From Mucilaginibacter terrigena (lineage in GTDB: Bacteria > Bacteroidota > Bacteroidia > Sphingobacteriales > Sphingobacteriaceae): a stretch of 64,000 nt of DNA. The DNA lies in contig NZ_SEWG01000004.1 of the NCBI RefSeq assembly GCF_004168255.1, positions 372,001 to 436,000 on the forward strand, given 5' to 3'. Shown piece by piece: positions 1 to 8,672 of the stretch. Below the pieces are notes generated by a model. It searched no databases. It had not been told where the DNA came from and worked only from the letters and a program-made list of their open reading frames with translations. Each line of letters begins with the position of its first letter. The first letter of the stretch is position 1. The translations under genes and the position numbers were made by a program.

Positions 1-208
1 GCCATACGGTAACATCGCCCTGTTCATTTTTTTTGAACCACTTGCCTTTGTACTCGGCGCGTTTTTCGTGGCCGTTATAATGCATCATACCCGCAATAAC
101 AGTTACCTGGTGGCCCTGGCTTGTCCATTGCGCGGTAAGTTCGTTAAAACGCGAACCTCCGGGATCGTCCTGTTCTAAAAAATATTGGTGCAGTAAAAGT
201 ACTTTCAT
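1..208 (-). CDS. Glycosyltransferase, GT4-type N-terminus (partial, runs off the left edge)
   Basis: Only the first 69 codons are present. The protein begins MKVLLLHQYFLEQDDPGGSR and continues with a segment ending GHQVTVIAG. This is the usual opening of a GT4-type glycosyltransferase: a first beta strand, a glycine-rich donor-side loop, then a second Rossmann strand. Such enzymes transfer a sugar from a nucleotide donor to the growing repeat unit at the cytoplasmic membrane face. The start ATG shares its A with the TAA stop of the upstream heparinase-like gene (TAATG), so the two are probably translationally coupled in the exopolysaccharide operon. Without the C-terminal half, donor and linkage cannot be judged. 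Confidence 0.75.
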   Translation of the reverse strand, partial: MKVLLLHQYFLEQDDPGGSRFNELTAQWTSQGHQVTVIAGMMHYNGHEKRAEYKGKWFKKNEQGDVTVW

Positions 209-2091
209 TAATTAATAGTGATTATTGTTTTTATACGGCTTTGGTTTGTTGAAAACCGCAGTTCGGTACATTTTTCTTTTTGCCCGTAAAATGATGAATA
301 ATACCCATCAGAAATTACAGGCTGTATATCGTTATCTGTTTCAGTAGATGATCTGATGCTGAGCATTTCGGGGAAACAGGTGTGCCATAGCTGGTTTAAC
401 GCTAAATCTGCAGGCTTGTTTGTTATAACGTCTTCAACCTCCCAAACCGGGGCTGTTTTGTCGATCTTTACCCGACGGGTATGCCTGATGCTCTTATCAA
501 TGTGCATAAACGCTTTGATTGTCCCCTCGAAGTAAAAGTATTGGTCGGTCTCCTCTGTTTTAATCGATTGGCACTGTGTCCAATGGTACCATATAAAGCG
601 GGCTCCCTTTTCCATCTGGTCGTTATCACCCAGCATAACCGTGTTATGCGATTGTGTGCCCATAAAGTATTTCAGGTCTTCGGGCGCGCCGTTGTATTTA
701 TAACTACCAGCATCGTGCAACAGGTTTAGGCCCTTGTGCCAAATATCCAGGTGCAGATTATCTGCCTGCGATGGCCTGTCTTTATGATCGCCGCACCTTA
801 TAAAACTAAGCGCGTTATTTTTTCTGTAGATGTGGTAGCCGCCTTTATCAAAATGGGAATAACCTTCAGTTAACTTTAGCCCATCCTTTTTGTTTTTTTC
901 GTTTAAGCCATACCAATTGCTATCCTCAAAATCACCATAATTCCATTTTACGCCAAGGGCATTACTCAATGCCTGCAATTGAGGCCGGTAATCGCGGTAA
1001 TGGTTATCGCTTAATTTAAAGAACAATGCGCCATCGTTAGCCCCATAGTTTGGCAGCATACCGGTTTGGGTATCCATGCAGCTTGTTAAAAACAACAGGC
1101 TTTTTTTGGCGCGATCATAAACCACACCGGCAAAGCGTTCGTTATTTATTTCAGCTAAACGGATGCCCCAGGTTAGCAATTGCACCACCACCCGGTGATA
1201 GTTCATAGAGAATTGCAGGAAGGTGCCATCCTCATAAACCTGGTAGGCTATCTCTTCTTCAAACCAGTGCTTACCATCCTTCTTCCACTTTGCAGCCCCT
1301 GGTAGCTCCGGGTAAAGCATCCCCATCAGGTAAAGGGTAAGTGTTTCGGTTATTGCGTGGTTGTTCCTGACCGCTATGCGCGAAAAATTGATATTATCGT
1401 ACACATGCTGTGCCTGCCAGTATAGGTAATGCTGAATTTTTTCAAACAGCGCATCGGTAAGGCTTGCCGAATCGCGGTAATAATACAGCGCGAAAGTCCA
1501 GTTCAAGATCCGCAGGGATATTTCCTGGCTACATTTGTAGTTTGGCCCCTGGTTTATTTTGTTAGCATCTATCCAGTTCTCAATTTCGCTAAAAACCTGT
1601 TTCGAGCAATCCTTTCCCGAATGCTTATCGTAACGGATAAGCGTGTACAGGTGCGAAAAACGCGAAGGCTCCCACACAAATTTGATATCGCCGGCAGTTT
1701 TGCTGTAATCGTTAATGTTTAACCAGTGGGCATTGCCATCGTAACAAAAACCCGTATCAGGGTTTTTAAACCAATTGTGATCTACACCCAGGTTAAACTC
1801 CAGGCTCGAAAAAAACGGGTAGGTGTGTGTGGATAGCTTTTGATACTGTTTCGTTAACTCCTCAGATAGCGGCTGATCCAACTCAACTGATGCCTTATTT
1901 TTAAAAAAGAAGGGGATATCCCTTCCACGCCACTGCGCAAGCGTTAAGTTGGTTTTAACAGCAGGATTTGTGAGGAAAGCTTTTTGTAAAAGACCCGACC
2001 TTTTCTTCAACTCGAAACCGGCCCGGAAAAATACATATCTCCAGCCCATGTTACCGATCAATTGGCCCGCTTTTACAATTTTGTCTAACAT
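208..2091 (-). CDS. Heparinase II/III-family polysaccharide lyase-like protein
   Basis: This 627-residue protein has the two-part layout of the heparinase II/III family. An alpha/alpha-toroid N-terminal half includes a QEISLRILNW segment near 189-198, NNH at 243-245 and NYHR at 297-300. A C-terminal beta-sandwich half carries ADNLHLDIW at 443-451 and SHN at 481-483. Asn, Tyr and His at such places serve catalysis in characterised relatives, which cleave uronate-containing polysaccharides by beta-elimination. No signal peptide is obvious, which is odd for a lyase on an exported polymer. Its place between wecB (3-nt gap) and a glycosyltransferase (1-nt overlap) argues for a role in making, trimming or editing the polymer rather than scavenging. 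The family assignment is firm; the substrate is unknown. Confidence 0.85.
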   Translation of the reverse strand: MLDKIVKAGQLIGNMGWRYVFFRAGFELKKRSGLLQKAFLTNPAVKTNLTLAQWRGRDIPFFFKNKASVELDQPLSEELTKQYQKLSTHTYPFFSSLEFNLGVDHNWFKNPDTGFCYDGNAHWLNINDYSKTAGDIKFVWEPSRFSHLYTLIRYDKHSGKDCSKQVFSEIENWIDANKINQGPNYKCSQEISLRILNWTFALYYYRDSASLTDALFEKIQHYLYWQAQHVYDNINFSRIAVRNNHAITETLTLYLMGMLYPELPGAAKWKKDGKHWFEEEIAYQVYEDGTFLQFSMNYHRVVVQLLTWGIRLAEINNERFAGVVYDRAKKSLLFLTSCMDTQTGMLPNYGANDGALFFKLSDNHYRDYRPQLQALSNALGVKWNYGDFEDSNWYGLNEKNKKDGLKLTEGYSHFDKGGYHIYRKNNALSFIRCGDHKDRPSQADNLHLDIWHKGLNLLHDAGSYKYNGAPEDLKYFMGTQSHNTVMLGDNDQMEKGARFIWYHWTQCQSIKTEETDQYFYFEGTIKAFMHIDKSIRHTRRVKIDKTAPVWEVEDVITNKPADLALNQLWHTCFPEMLSIRSSTETDNDIQPVISDGYYSSFYGQKEKCTELRFSTNQSRIKTIITIN

Positions 2092-2094
2092 CCT

Positions 2095-3198
2095 TTATTT
2101 CACTTCCTGTGCCTGCAAGGCAAGTAAATGTTCTACTATCCTTGGTGCCGTTTTTCCGTCCCAAAGTTCGGGAATACCGCCCTTTTTCCAGTCACCCGAA
2201 AATAATTTCTCAAATGCAGGCTTAACCGCTTTAGGGTCTGTGCCTATCAGTTCGTTGGTTCCAACGGTTATGGTTTCGGGCCTTTCGGTGTTATCCCTTA
2301 AGGTAATACAAGGCACGCCCAGTACCGTAGTTTCTTCGGTAATACCACCCGAGTCTGTTACCACCATTTTGGCTCTTTCTACCAGGTAATTAAATTCGAG
2401 GTAGCTTAAGGGCTCAACAAAGTGCAGGTTCGGCGCGCTGATACCCAAGCCGGTAAGGGCTTTGGCTGTACGGGGGTGAACCGGGAATATAATTGGCAAG
2501 CCATTGCTATGCTCGATGATCTGCTCCATAAGCACTTTTAAGCCCTGCTCCTGGTCTACATTGGCCGGCCTGTGCAAGGTTAGTACAAAATAGTTTTTAT
2601 CGTTCAGGTTAGCTTCCTGCCATATAGGCGGGCAAATAAATTTACTCCTGTTCTTTAGCAAGGTATCGATCATGGTGTTGCCCACAAAAAATATGCGGTC
2701 ATCTGTTACACCGCTTTGGCGCAAATTATCATTTGCCATTGCCGATGTAGTGAAGAAATAGTTGGTGATGGCATCGGTAACCAAACGGTTTATCTCTTCG
2801 GGCATCGTCCAGTCGTTACTGCGGATCCCGGCTTCTACATGGGCTACCTTTACGTGCATTTTTTGCGCGGTTATGGCACATGCCATGGTAGAGGTAACAT
2901 CGCCAACAACCAGTACAAGATCGGGGCGGTGGGCTTGCAACTCCTGCTCAAACCGTATCATAATGGCTGCTGTTTGCTCGGCCTGCGAACCTCCACCTGC
3001 TTCCAGGTTGGCATGTGGCTCGGGGATATTTAACTGGTCGAAAAAGTCGCCAGACATTTTTTTATCGTAATGCTGGCCTGTATGGATCAGGCGAAAATCG
3101 ATATCGGCCCCGCTATCTCTCGCTTCTACTATAGCATGAATGATAGGTGCTATCTTCATGAAGTTTGGGCGCGCGCCCGCTATTATGGATACTTGCAT
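2095..3198 (-). CDS. wecB: UDP-N-acetylglucosamine 2-epimerase (non-hydrolysing)
   Basis: The 367-residue length is normal for WecB/MnaA. The protein opens with MQVSIIAGARPNFMKIAPI, the signature start of the family, and carries HTGQHYD, HVEAGIRS followed by MPEEINR, VHPRT, and TDSGGITEE near the C-terminus. These line the UDP-sugar site. The enzyme interconverts UDP-GlcNAc and UDP-ManNAc in the cytosol. In this locus, together with the UDP-HexNAc dehydrogenase at 14,847-16,166, it could feed UDP-ManNAc or UDP-ManNAcA into the repeat unit; that is an inference. It lies 3 nt from the heparinase-like gene and 15 nt after the fusion oxidoreductase. Confidence 0.93.
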   Translation of the reverse strand: MQVSIIAGARPNFMKIAPIIHAIVEARDSGADIDFRLIHTGQHYDKKMSGDFFDQLNIPEPHANLEAGGGSQAEQTAAIMIRFEQELQAHRPDLVLVVGDVTSTMACAITAQKMHVKVAHVEAGIRSNDWTMPEEINRLVTDAITNYFFTTSAMANDNLRQSGVTDDRIFFVGNTMIDTLLKNRSKFICPPIWQEANLNDKNYFVLTLHRPANVDQEQGLKVLMEQIIEHSNGLPIIFPVHPRTAKALTGLGISAPNLHFVEPLSYLEFNYLVERAKMVVTDSGGITEETTVLGVPCITLRDNTERPETITVGTNELIGTDPKAVKPAFEKLFSGDWKKGGIPELWDGKTAPRIVEHLLALQAQEVK

Positions 3199-3213
3199 TC
3201 TATTGATTTTAAT

Positions 3214-5337
3214 CTATTTGATATTTACCCAGCTTTGTGTTTTAAGGCTTTCAATTGCCGCAAACGATGCTTTGGTTGTGTTGATGATATCTTTTAGCGG
3301 GATCAACGAGGCGCCGCCATTTTTTACTGATGCTATTAATTGCTGAAACTGATCCTTATGGCCCTTATCAAGGCTTGTTTTTAGTTTAGAGAAGCCTTTG
3401 AAGCCATAACCCGTAGTTACCCTAAAGTTATCTATAATGGCGGTGCGCTCCTGGCTGTAAACCTCGATCCGTTCTTTTGAATAAGCTTTTGAACCGTTTG
3501 AAAAATAGTTTATTACACCGGTTGAGCCGTTCTCATATTTAAGTAAGATGCTGGCGTTATCCGTGTTTTCTTCGGGATTTACACCCATCGCGTTCATACA
3601 AACAGCTACCACAGTACTTCCCGTGAAATAGGTGATCAGATCGATAAAGTGACATGCCTCGCCTATGATACGCCCACCGCCAACATTCATATCGTGTACC
3701 CAAACGTTATCAGGAATAAAGCCCGCGTTCATGGTAGCTATTACATTGATGGGCGCGCTGCCTATGATGCTTTTTACTTTTACCGAATGCGGAGAAAAAC
3801 GGCGGTTAAAACCAACTGTTAACGTAGGCGGGTTTGCTTGCTTGTTATACTGTTCAACTATGGTATCGAGTTCGGCGTTGTTTAATGCCAATGGTTTTTC
3901 TACAAAGGCGTGTTTGCCTGCAGCCAATGTTTCGGCTGTCATTAAAGCATGCTTATTGTGGCGGGTGGTGATCAATACCAGGTCAACGTCCTTATCGTTC
4001 AGTATCTCGTGGTAGTTGGTGGTGGAATGCGAAAACCCGTATTTGCTTGCCAATGACGTGCCGCTTACACCGCCTGCGCTGGCTACGTATTTGTAACCCG
4101 CGCCGCTGTTTTTTAAAGCCGGCAGCATGGTCATTTTGGTAAAGTTACCCGCGCCAATTACGCCTATAACACCTTTAGATCCGTTAAAGCTTGTATCTTT
4201 TAACACAATGGTTTCGGCAGGTGTAAGGTTATCCTGTTCGGGATATTTTAGTAAAGACGCTATCGATCTTCGCGAACCGATATCACCATAGATATTTTTA
4301 TAATCCTCAATTGGTACTACCTCGGTTATCAGTTCCTTAACATGCAGCTTGCCCGATGAGATCGACTGTAGGATCGCCTCAAAGTTTCTTTTTTCTGTCC
4401 AGCGCACAAATGGCAGCGGATAATCTATACCGCGCTGCTCGTAATCTTCGTCGTACCTGCCCGGCCCGTATGAGCACGATACCTGGAAGCTAAGTTCTTT
4501 TTCGTAGAACTCGGCACGGCTTAAGTTTAAACCGATAACGCCAACCAATATTATGCGACCACGTTTACGGCTCATTTTTGCAGCCTGCGAAATTATCTCG
4601 TCGGTTTTTGCAGAGGCGGTTATTACCACGCCATCGGCACCAATACCACCGGTAACCGATTCCACAAACTTAACGCTATCACCCCCTTTTGGGTTGAACG
4701 GGATAATACCCCATTGCTCGCTTAATTTTAATTTCTCTTCATCAATATCAACACCAATTACACGGCAGCCATTGGCTACTAATAACTGGGCGGTTAGCAA
4801 CCCTATCAGGCCCAAACCAACAACTACAATGGTTTCGCCAAGGGTTGGCTTAAGTAAACGGATGCCCTGCAAACCAATTGAACCAATTACGGTAAAGGCG
4901 GCCTCTTCGTCGGTTACATTATTGGGGATCTGCGCTACCAGGTTTTTAGGGATACACACAAACTCGGCATGCTGCCCGTTAGATGCTACCCTGTCGCCTA
5001 CGCTAAATTCGCTTACACCTTCGCCAACGGCAATAACTTTACCTACGTTGCAATAGCCTAAAGGCAATGGTTCGCCCAGTTTATTAAAAACAGCCTCCAG
5101 CGTTGGCATAAGGCCTTCTGTTTTTATTTTATCAAGTACTTGCTTTACTTTATCAGGCTGCTGCCTTGCTTTAGATATCAGGTTTGATTTACCAAACTCA
5201 ACCAGCATACGTTCGGTACCTAATGATACCAGCGACCTTGAAGTTTGGATAAGCACACTGCCGCGGCGTATTTGCGGCGCAGGTATTTCTTCAAGAATTG
5301 TTTCCCCGGTTTTAAACGATTGTATTATCTGCTTCAT
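3214..5337 (-). CDS. Bidomain oxidoreductase: zinc-type alcohol dehydrogenase fused to Gfo/Idh/MocA dehydrogenase
   Basis: The 707 residues make two complete dehydrogenase modules. Residues 1 to about 350 resemble the medium-chain alcohol dehydrogenase family, with a Rossmann core reading VVVGLGLIGLLTAQLL at about 170-190. The usual structural-zinc cysteine cluster is not evident. From about 385 a second Rossmann fold begins (GVIGVIGAGNFTKMTML), with FVEKPLALN near 480 and GEACHFIDL near 560, typical of Gfo/Idh/MocA sugar oxidoreductases. Relatives with this fusion are common in bacterial polysaccharide loci, but I know of no firmly assigned reaction; oxidation and reduction of a sugar intermediate by paired NAD(P) sites is plausible. 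The 3' end of the acyltransferase gene overlaps its start by 26 nt. Confidence 0.85.
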   Translation of the reverse strand: MKQIIQSFKTGETILEEIPAPQIRRGSVLIQTSRSLVSLGTERMLVEFGKSNLISKARQQPDKVKQVLDKIKTEGLMPTLEAVFNKLGEPLPLGYCNVGKVIAVGEGVSEFSVGDRVASNGQHAEFVCIPKNLVAQIPNNVTDEEAAFTVIGSIGLQGIRLLKPTLGETIVVVGLGLIGLLTAQLLVANGCRVIGVDIDEEKLKLSEQWGIIPFNPKGGDSVKFVESVTGGIGADGVVITASAKTDEIISQAAKMSRKRGRIILVGVIGLNLSRAEFYEKELSFQVSCSYGPGRYDEDYEQRGIDYPLPFVRWTEKRNFEAILQSISSGKLHVKELITEVVPIEDYKNIYGDIGSRRSIASLLKYPEQDNLTPAETIVLKDTSFNGSKGVIGVIGAGNFTKMTMLPALKNSGAGYKYVASAGGVSGTSLASKYGFSHSTTNYHEILNDKDVDLVLITTRHNKHALMTAETLAAGKHAFVEKPLALNNAELDTIVEQYNKQANPPTLTVGFNRRFSPHSVKVKSIIGSAPINVIATMNAGFIPDNVWVHDMNVGGGRIIGEACHFIDLITYFTGSTVVAVCMNAMGVNPEENTDNASILLKYENGSTGVINYFSNGSKAYSKERIEVYSQERTAIIDNFRVTTGYGFKGFSKLKTSLDKGHKDQFQQLIASVKNGGASLIPLKDIINTTKASFAAIESLKTQSWVNIK

Positions 5338-5857
5338 TTCTCTTTTTTATTAATTTGGCGGGAATGCCGCCTACCATTGTAAATGGCTCTACATTTTTTG
5401 TTACAACACTGCCGCCAGCAATTACAGCCCCTTCGCCTATAGTTACGCCCGGCAGTATGATACAGCCCGCACCTATCCAAACATCATTGGCAATGGTTAC
5501 TTTCCGTTTATCGTGCCCGGCGTAAAATATTTTGTCGATACCCGGCGGGATAACATGATTTGCCGAAAATATCATCGTATTATATCCTACCAAAGTACGG
5601 TCGCCAATTTCAACCCCGCCCGATGTGGTTACTAAAACACCCCAGGCAAGGTCAACATGATCGCCCAGTATTAAATTATTGCCGGGGCTTAATTTTATAC
5701 CAGGATAAAAAGTAATGCGTTTACCCACTTTTGAACCCAGCAGCCTTAAAAAGTTAGCCTTAAAAAAATTAAGGAACTTATGCCTGGGCAACGCGAATAC
5801 AATTGAACTTAAAAATTCAAAAGAGGCAATTGCAAAATCTTTCAACCAAAATTTCAT
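5312..5857 (-). CDS. Hexapeptide-repeat O-acyltransferase (left-handed beta-helix)
   Basis: This 181-residue protein has repeated hexapeptides forming a left-handed beta-helix, clearest in DVWIGAGCIILPGVTIGEGA followed by GGSVVTKNVEPFTMVGGIPA. The ending pattern MVGGIPAKLIKKR matches WcaF/maltose-acetyltransferase-type enzymes, which use acetyl-CoA to O-acetylate a sugar. An N-terminal hydrophobic or basic stretch (ALPRHKFLNFFKANFLR) precedes the helix, as in many polysaccharide acetyltransferases. It most likely decorates the exopolysaccharide repeat unit. Its last 26 nt overlap the next gene, which implies tight coupling. The acceptor sugar cannot be deduced. Confidence 0.85.
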   Translation of the reverse strand: MKFWLKDFAIASFEFLSSIVFALPRHKFLNFFKANFLRLLGSKVGKRITFYPGIKLSPGNNLILGDHVDLAWGVLVTTSGGVEIGDRTLVGYNTMIFSANHVIPPGIDKIFYAGHDKRKVTIANDVWIGAGCIILPGVTIGEGAVIAGGSVVTKNVEPFTMVGGIPAKLIKKRNEADNTIV

Positions 5858-5866
5858 TGTTTTGTG

Positions 5867-7027
5867 TTAAATTTTATTCCGTTTAGCGGTATCCAAATGC
5901 TGTTTTATCACATCCAATATCTTTAACGTTCGTCCCCGCGTATCCGGTAGTTCCTTTAAATAGGCTTTACCGTTAATTAAACAAGCGGTAATGGCATCTT
6001 TATCCTTTACAAAACCGGCTATTGTTGCTGCTGCCTGCGTGGGATCATGCGGTTCTACATACACCGCGCTATCCCGGCATATGGTTGATGCAAAATCCCG
6101 GTTACTCACAATTAAAGGGTGCCCTGCTTTCCAGGCCTCCATGTAATTATTGCTGAAGCTTTCCAGGTCGCTTAATGATAACAGAAAATCTGTGTCGTCA
6201 TAAGCGGTCTGCACCTTGTCCGGCGGCAGGTTACCAATAAACTTAAAATGGCCTTTTACCTGCTCATAAATTTTAGCCCTTTCTGCTGATAACGAAGGCA
6301 GGTAAATATTTTCTGAAAATGTAAGGCAAAAGGTAAAATCGGGCAGCAATGATCTTAGCTGTAAGGCAATTTCGGGTAAGCGCCAAAGGTTTTTATGCGG
6401 GGCATTCCCGCTAAGCAATAAAAAGCGCGGCGCTTTTACAGGGTATTTATCGGCATTTAATCCGTCCTTTATAAAATCTGATGGCGAAGGCAATAACTTG
6501 TCAAAGTCAGCTTGGGGCCTGCCCAGGTATTTCATGAGCCGGGCTTTCATTACATCGGTTTCTACCAGGTACATATCTGCCCGGCCAAGACGGTTCTTCC
6601 TTAAAAAGTTAACCGCTTTTTGCGACAGTTTCTTTTTAAAACTAACATACTTCCAAAACGGGCTTTCATCATAACATATAATAGGATAGGCTACCCCTAC
6701 CACCGAAAACACCTGTTTAGGTAGCTTAAGCCCTGCCCCAAAAAAGGTAAAGCAAACGCTGATGTTATGTTTTTCGACAATTGAGTTGATGCCCGAAAAT
6801 TCAAACGATAACCTGTTTTTAAGCGAGCTTGTAGGTACGGTTATAAAAGTAAACTGCGGGAACGTTTCTTCGACATTTTTAAGCGGGCCGGCATCAGGCT
6901 TTAAAATAATAAACGAGTTAATGATATCGTCTTTTATTGAAGTGAGTTCGACCAGGAAATTTAGTGCTAACTGACAGCCACCGCCTGCCTTAAGCGGCGA
7001 AAGGTCAATTAATATATTGTTTTTCAT
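5867..7027 (-). CDS. Glycosyltransferase family 4-like
   Basis: I take the ATG at 7,027 (386 residues, beginning MKNNILIDLSPLKAGGGCQL). An in-frame TTG at 7,039 would add four residues. The glycine-rich N-terminal motif KAGGGCQL, LLLSGNAPHKN in the middle and the C-terminal segment ending ESFSNNYMEAWKAGHPLIVS fit the GT-B fold of family 4 transferases. The spaced glutamates of ESFSNNYMEA sit where the EX7E donor-binding motif is expected. The protein probably adds one sugar of the repeat unit at the inner membrane face. It lies 9 nt before the acyltransferase and 30 nt after another GT4 gene. Confidence 0.82.
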   Translation of the reverse strand: MKNNILIDLSPLKAGGGCQLALNFLVELTSIKDDIINSFIILKPDAGPLKNVEETFPQFTFITVPTSSLKNRLSFEFSGINSIVEKHNISVCFTFFGAGLKLPKQVFSVVGVAYPIICYDESPFWKYVSFKKKLSQKAVNFLRKNRLGRADMYLVETDVMKARLMKYLGRPQADFDKLLPSPSDFIKDGLNADKYPVKAPRFLLLSGNAPHKNLWRLPEIALQLRSLLPDFTFCLTFSENIYLPSLSAERAKIYEQVKGHFKFIGNLPPDKVQTAYDDTDFLLSLSDLESFSNNYMEAWKAGHPLIVSNRDFASTICRDSAVYVEPHDPTQAAATIAGFVKDKDAITACLINGKAYLKELPDTRGRTLKILDVIKQHLDTAKRNKI

Positions 7028-7057
7028 ATGTAAGTTCAACCCCGCTAATAATTAATA

Positions 7058-8161
7058 TTACTTACTCATGGCAAGTACATACGCAGATAAAAATTTATCC
7101 TTCGAAAATATATTTTCTGCAAGTTCCCTGCTTTTGGCCTGGAAACGCTGCGCTTCGTCGTTATTTAATGTTACCGCTTTCTCAATTGCCGAAGCCATAT
7201 CCCCGGCATTAAACGGGTCAAAAAGAAACCCGTTTTCGCCATCGATGCAAAACGTAGGGTTATCGCATACGTTACCCGTTAATATGGGCTTACCGCAACA
7301 AATGGCTTCCGACAGTGTGTTCGAAAAGCCCTCGTATAACGATGGTAAACAAATGGCATCCATTTCGTTAAGCCTGTCGCCAACATTTTTCTCGAACCCG
7401 TTCAAAGATACATTGGCTAAGCCCAGGTTTTTTTGCAGCTCAAGGCATTCAAAATAATACGCTGATAATGGTGTAGGCCCGCCATCGGCGTTTAAGTAGT
7501 TTTGTCCGTACCAGTAATATTGTACATGGTTATATCCCTTATCATTCAACATTTTTACCGCCTCTAAAAACCGGACGGTGTTTTTTTGAGAATGATACCT
7601 TGCAAAGATACCTATTTTGGAAATGCTGTTTATCTGCCCCGGAGCGAACGTGAATTTTGAGATATCAGTAAAGTTGTTGATAGTCTTCAACTTAGGGATC
7701 AAAAACCTTGCATGTTGTTTTATAAACTCCGTTTGGCTGTTTGAGTTTACCACAACTGCATCGGCAAACCTGAACAGGTTGAAACGCAAACGGGTAAACA
7801 TATCGTATTTTAACGATGTGTTACGTTCTGATACAACAACCTTAGCTTTGTTGTAAAACAACTGCATTAACACCGAAATAATATTAGAAAGGTCGCCGTA
7901 GGATAGGATGGCTTCGGGCTGCGCGTTTTTTACGGCTTTTAATATGGCAAAAAACCTTTTAATGGGCGATGCCTCGTTAACTTTAACCCGTGTTACAATT
8001 ATATCACTCGGGTAATCCTTATTTTTGTTAGAGTAAGTAACTACTGTAGGATGAATTTTATATTCGCTGTTCAACAACTGTATCAATTGGATCATTTGCC
8101 TTTCGGCACCACCAGAACCAAGCGAGGGTATTAAACATAATATGGATTTTGGTAAACTCAT
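7058..8161 (-). CDS. Glycosyltransferase family 4
   Basis: The 367-residue product begins MSLPKSILCLIPSLGSGGAE; SGGAERQ is the classic acceptor-side loop of GT4 enzymes. The second Rossmann half contains IGIFARYHSQKN (the usual gRxxxxKN-type motif) and LPSLYEGFSNTLSEAICCGK, with the EX7E-like glutamates that bind the nucleotide sugar. It transfers a sugar onto the lipid-linked intermediate in the cytosol. It is 3 nt from the preceding acyltransferase gene, consistent with one polycistronic mRNA. Sugar specificity cannot be read from the sequence. Confidence 0.88.
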   Translation of the reverse strand: MSLPKSILCLIPSLGSGGAERQMIQLIQLLNSEYKIHPTVVTYSNKNKDYPSDIIVTRVKVNEASPIKRFFAILKAVKNAQPEAILSYGDLSNIISVLMQLFYNKAKVVVSERNTSLKYDMFTRLRFNLFRFADAVVVNSNSQTEFIKQHARFLIPKLKTINNFTDISKFTFAPGQINSISKIGIFARYHSQKNTVRFLEAVKMLNDKGYNHVQYYWYGQNYLNADGGPTPLSAYYFECLELQKNLGLANVSLNGFEKNVGDRLNEMDAICLPSLYEGFSNTLSEAICCGKPILTGNVCDNPTFCIDGENGFLFDPFNAGDMASAIEKAVTLNNDEAQRFQAKSRELAENIFSKDKFLSAYVLAMSK

Positions 8162-8164
8162 TCT

Positions 8165-8668
8165 TTATTTTAGCAGGTCCTTATATTTATCCAGGTAAAA
8201 TTCTTTTTTCTTCTGCATCGACAGGCTTTTGGTGTTTTCGCCAACGGTCATTGCTTTCTCCTGGTATTCGGCCAGCGTTTTTATCACTTTAGCGGGTGCA
8301 CCAACAGCCACACTATTTGCCGGGATATCTCTGGATACCACAGCGTTTGCACCAATAACCACATTATCGCCAATGGTAACGCCGGGTAAAATAAGCGCGC
8401 CATAGCCTATGTAAACATTGTTACCTACAATTATAGGTTTAACTATATCTATCTCGGGCTCCTTATCCCTAAAGCACCATACGCCGCCATCATGGGTTTC
8501 AAACTTAACCAGGGTTGCGCTTACGTGGTCGCCTATAGTAACCAGGTATGGTTCTGTACTAAACATAACGTTTATAAGCCGGCAATTTTTGCCAACTTTT
8601 ACCCCAATATGCCTTGCATATTCAATAGGGTAAAAGCGCCGGTATAAGTACATTATTAACCTTTTCAT
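8165..8668 (-). CDS. Hexapeptide-repeat acyltransferase
   Basis: This 167-residue protein has left-handed beta-helix repeats, most regular in NVYIGYGALILPGVTIGDNV followed by VIGANAVVSRDIPANSVAVG and the terminal APAKVIK. This is the xenobiotic/serine acetyltransferase-like group that O- or N-acetylates sugars. A basic N-terminus (MKRLIMYLYRRFYPIEYAR) may touch the membrane. It is the second acyltransferase of the locus and is not closely similar to the one at 5,312-5,857, so the polymer probably carries two different acyl decorations; that is an inference. Gaps to its neighbours are 4 and 3 nt. Confidence 0.85.
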   Translation of the reverse strand: MKRLIMYLYRRFYPIEYARHIGVKVGKNCRLINVMFSTEPYLVTIGDHVSATLVKFETHDGGVWCFRDKEPEIDIVKPIIVGNNVYIGYGALILPGVTIGDNVVIGANAVVSRDIPANSVAVGAPAKVIKTLAEYQEKAMTVGENTKSLSMQKKKEFYLDKYKDLLK

Positions 8669-8672
8669 CTTA

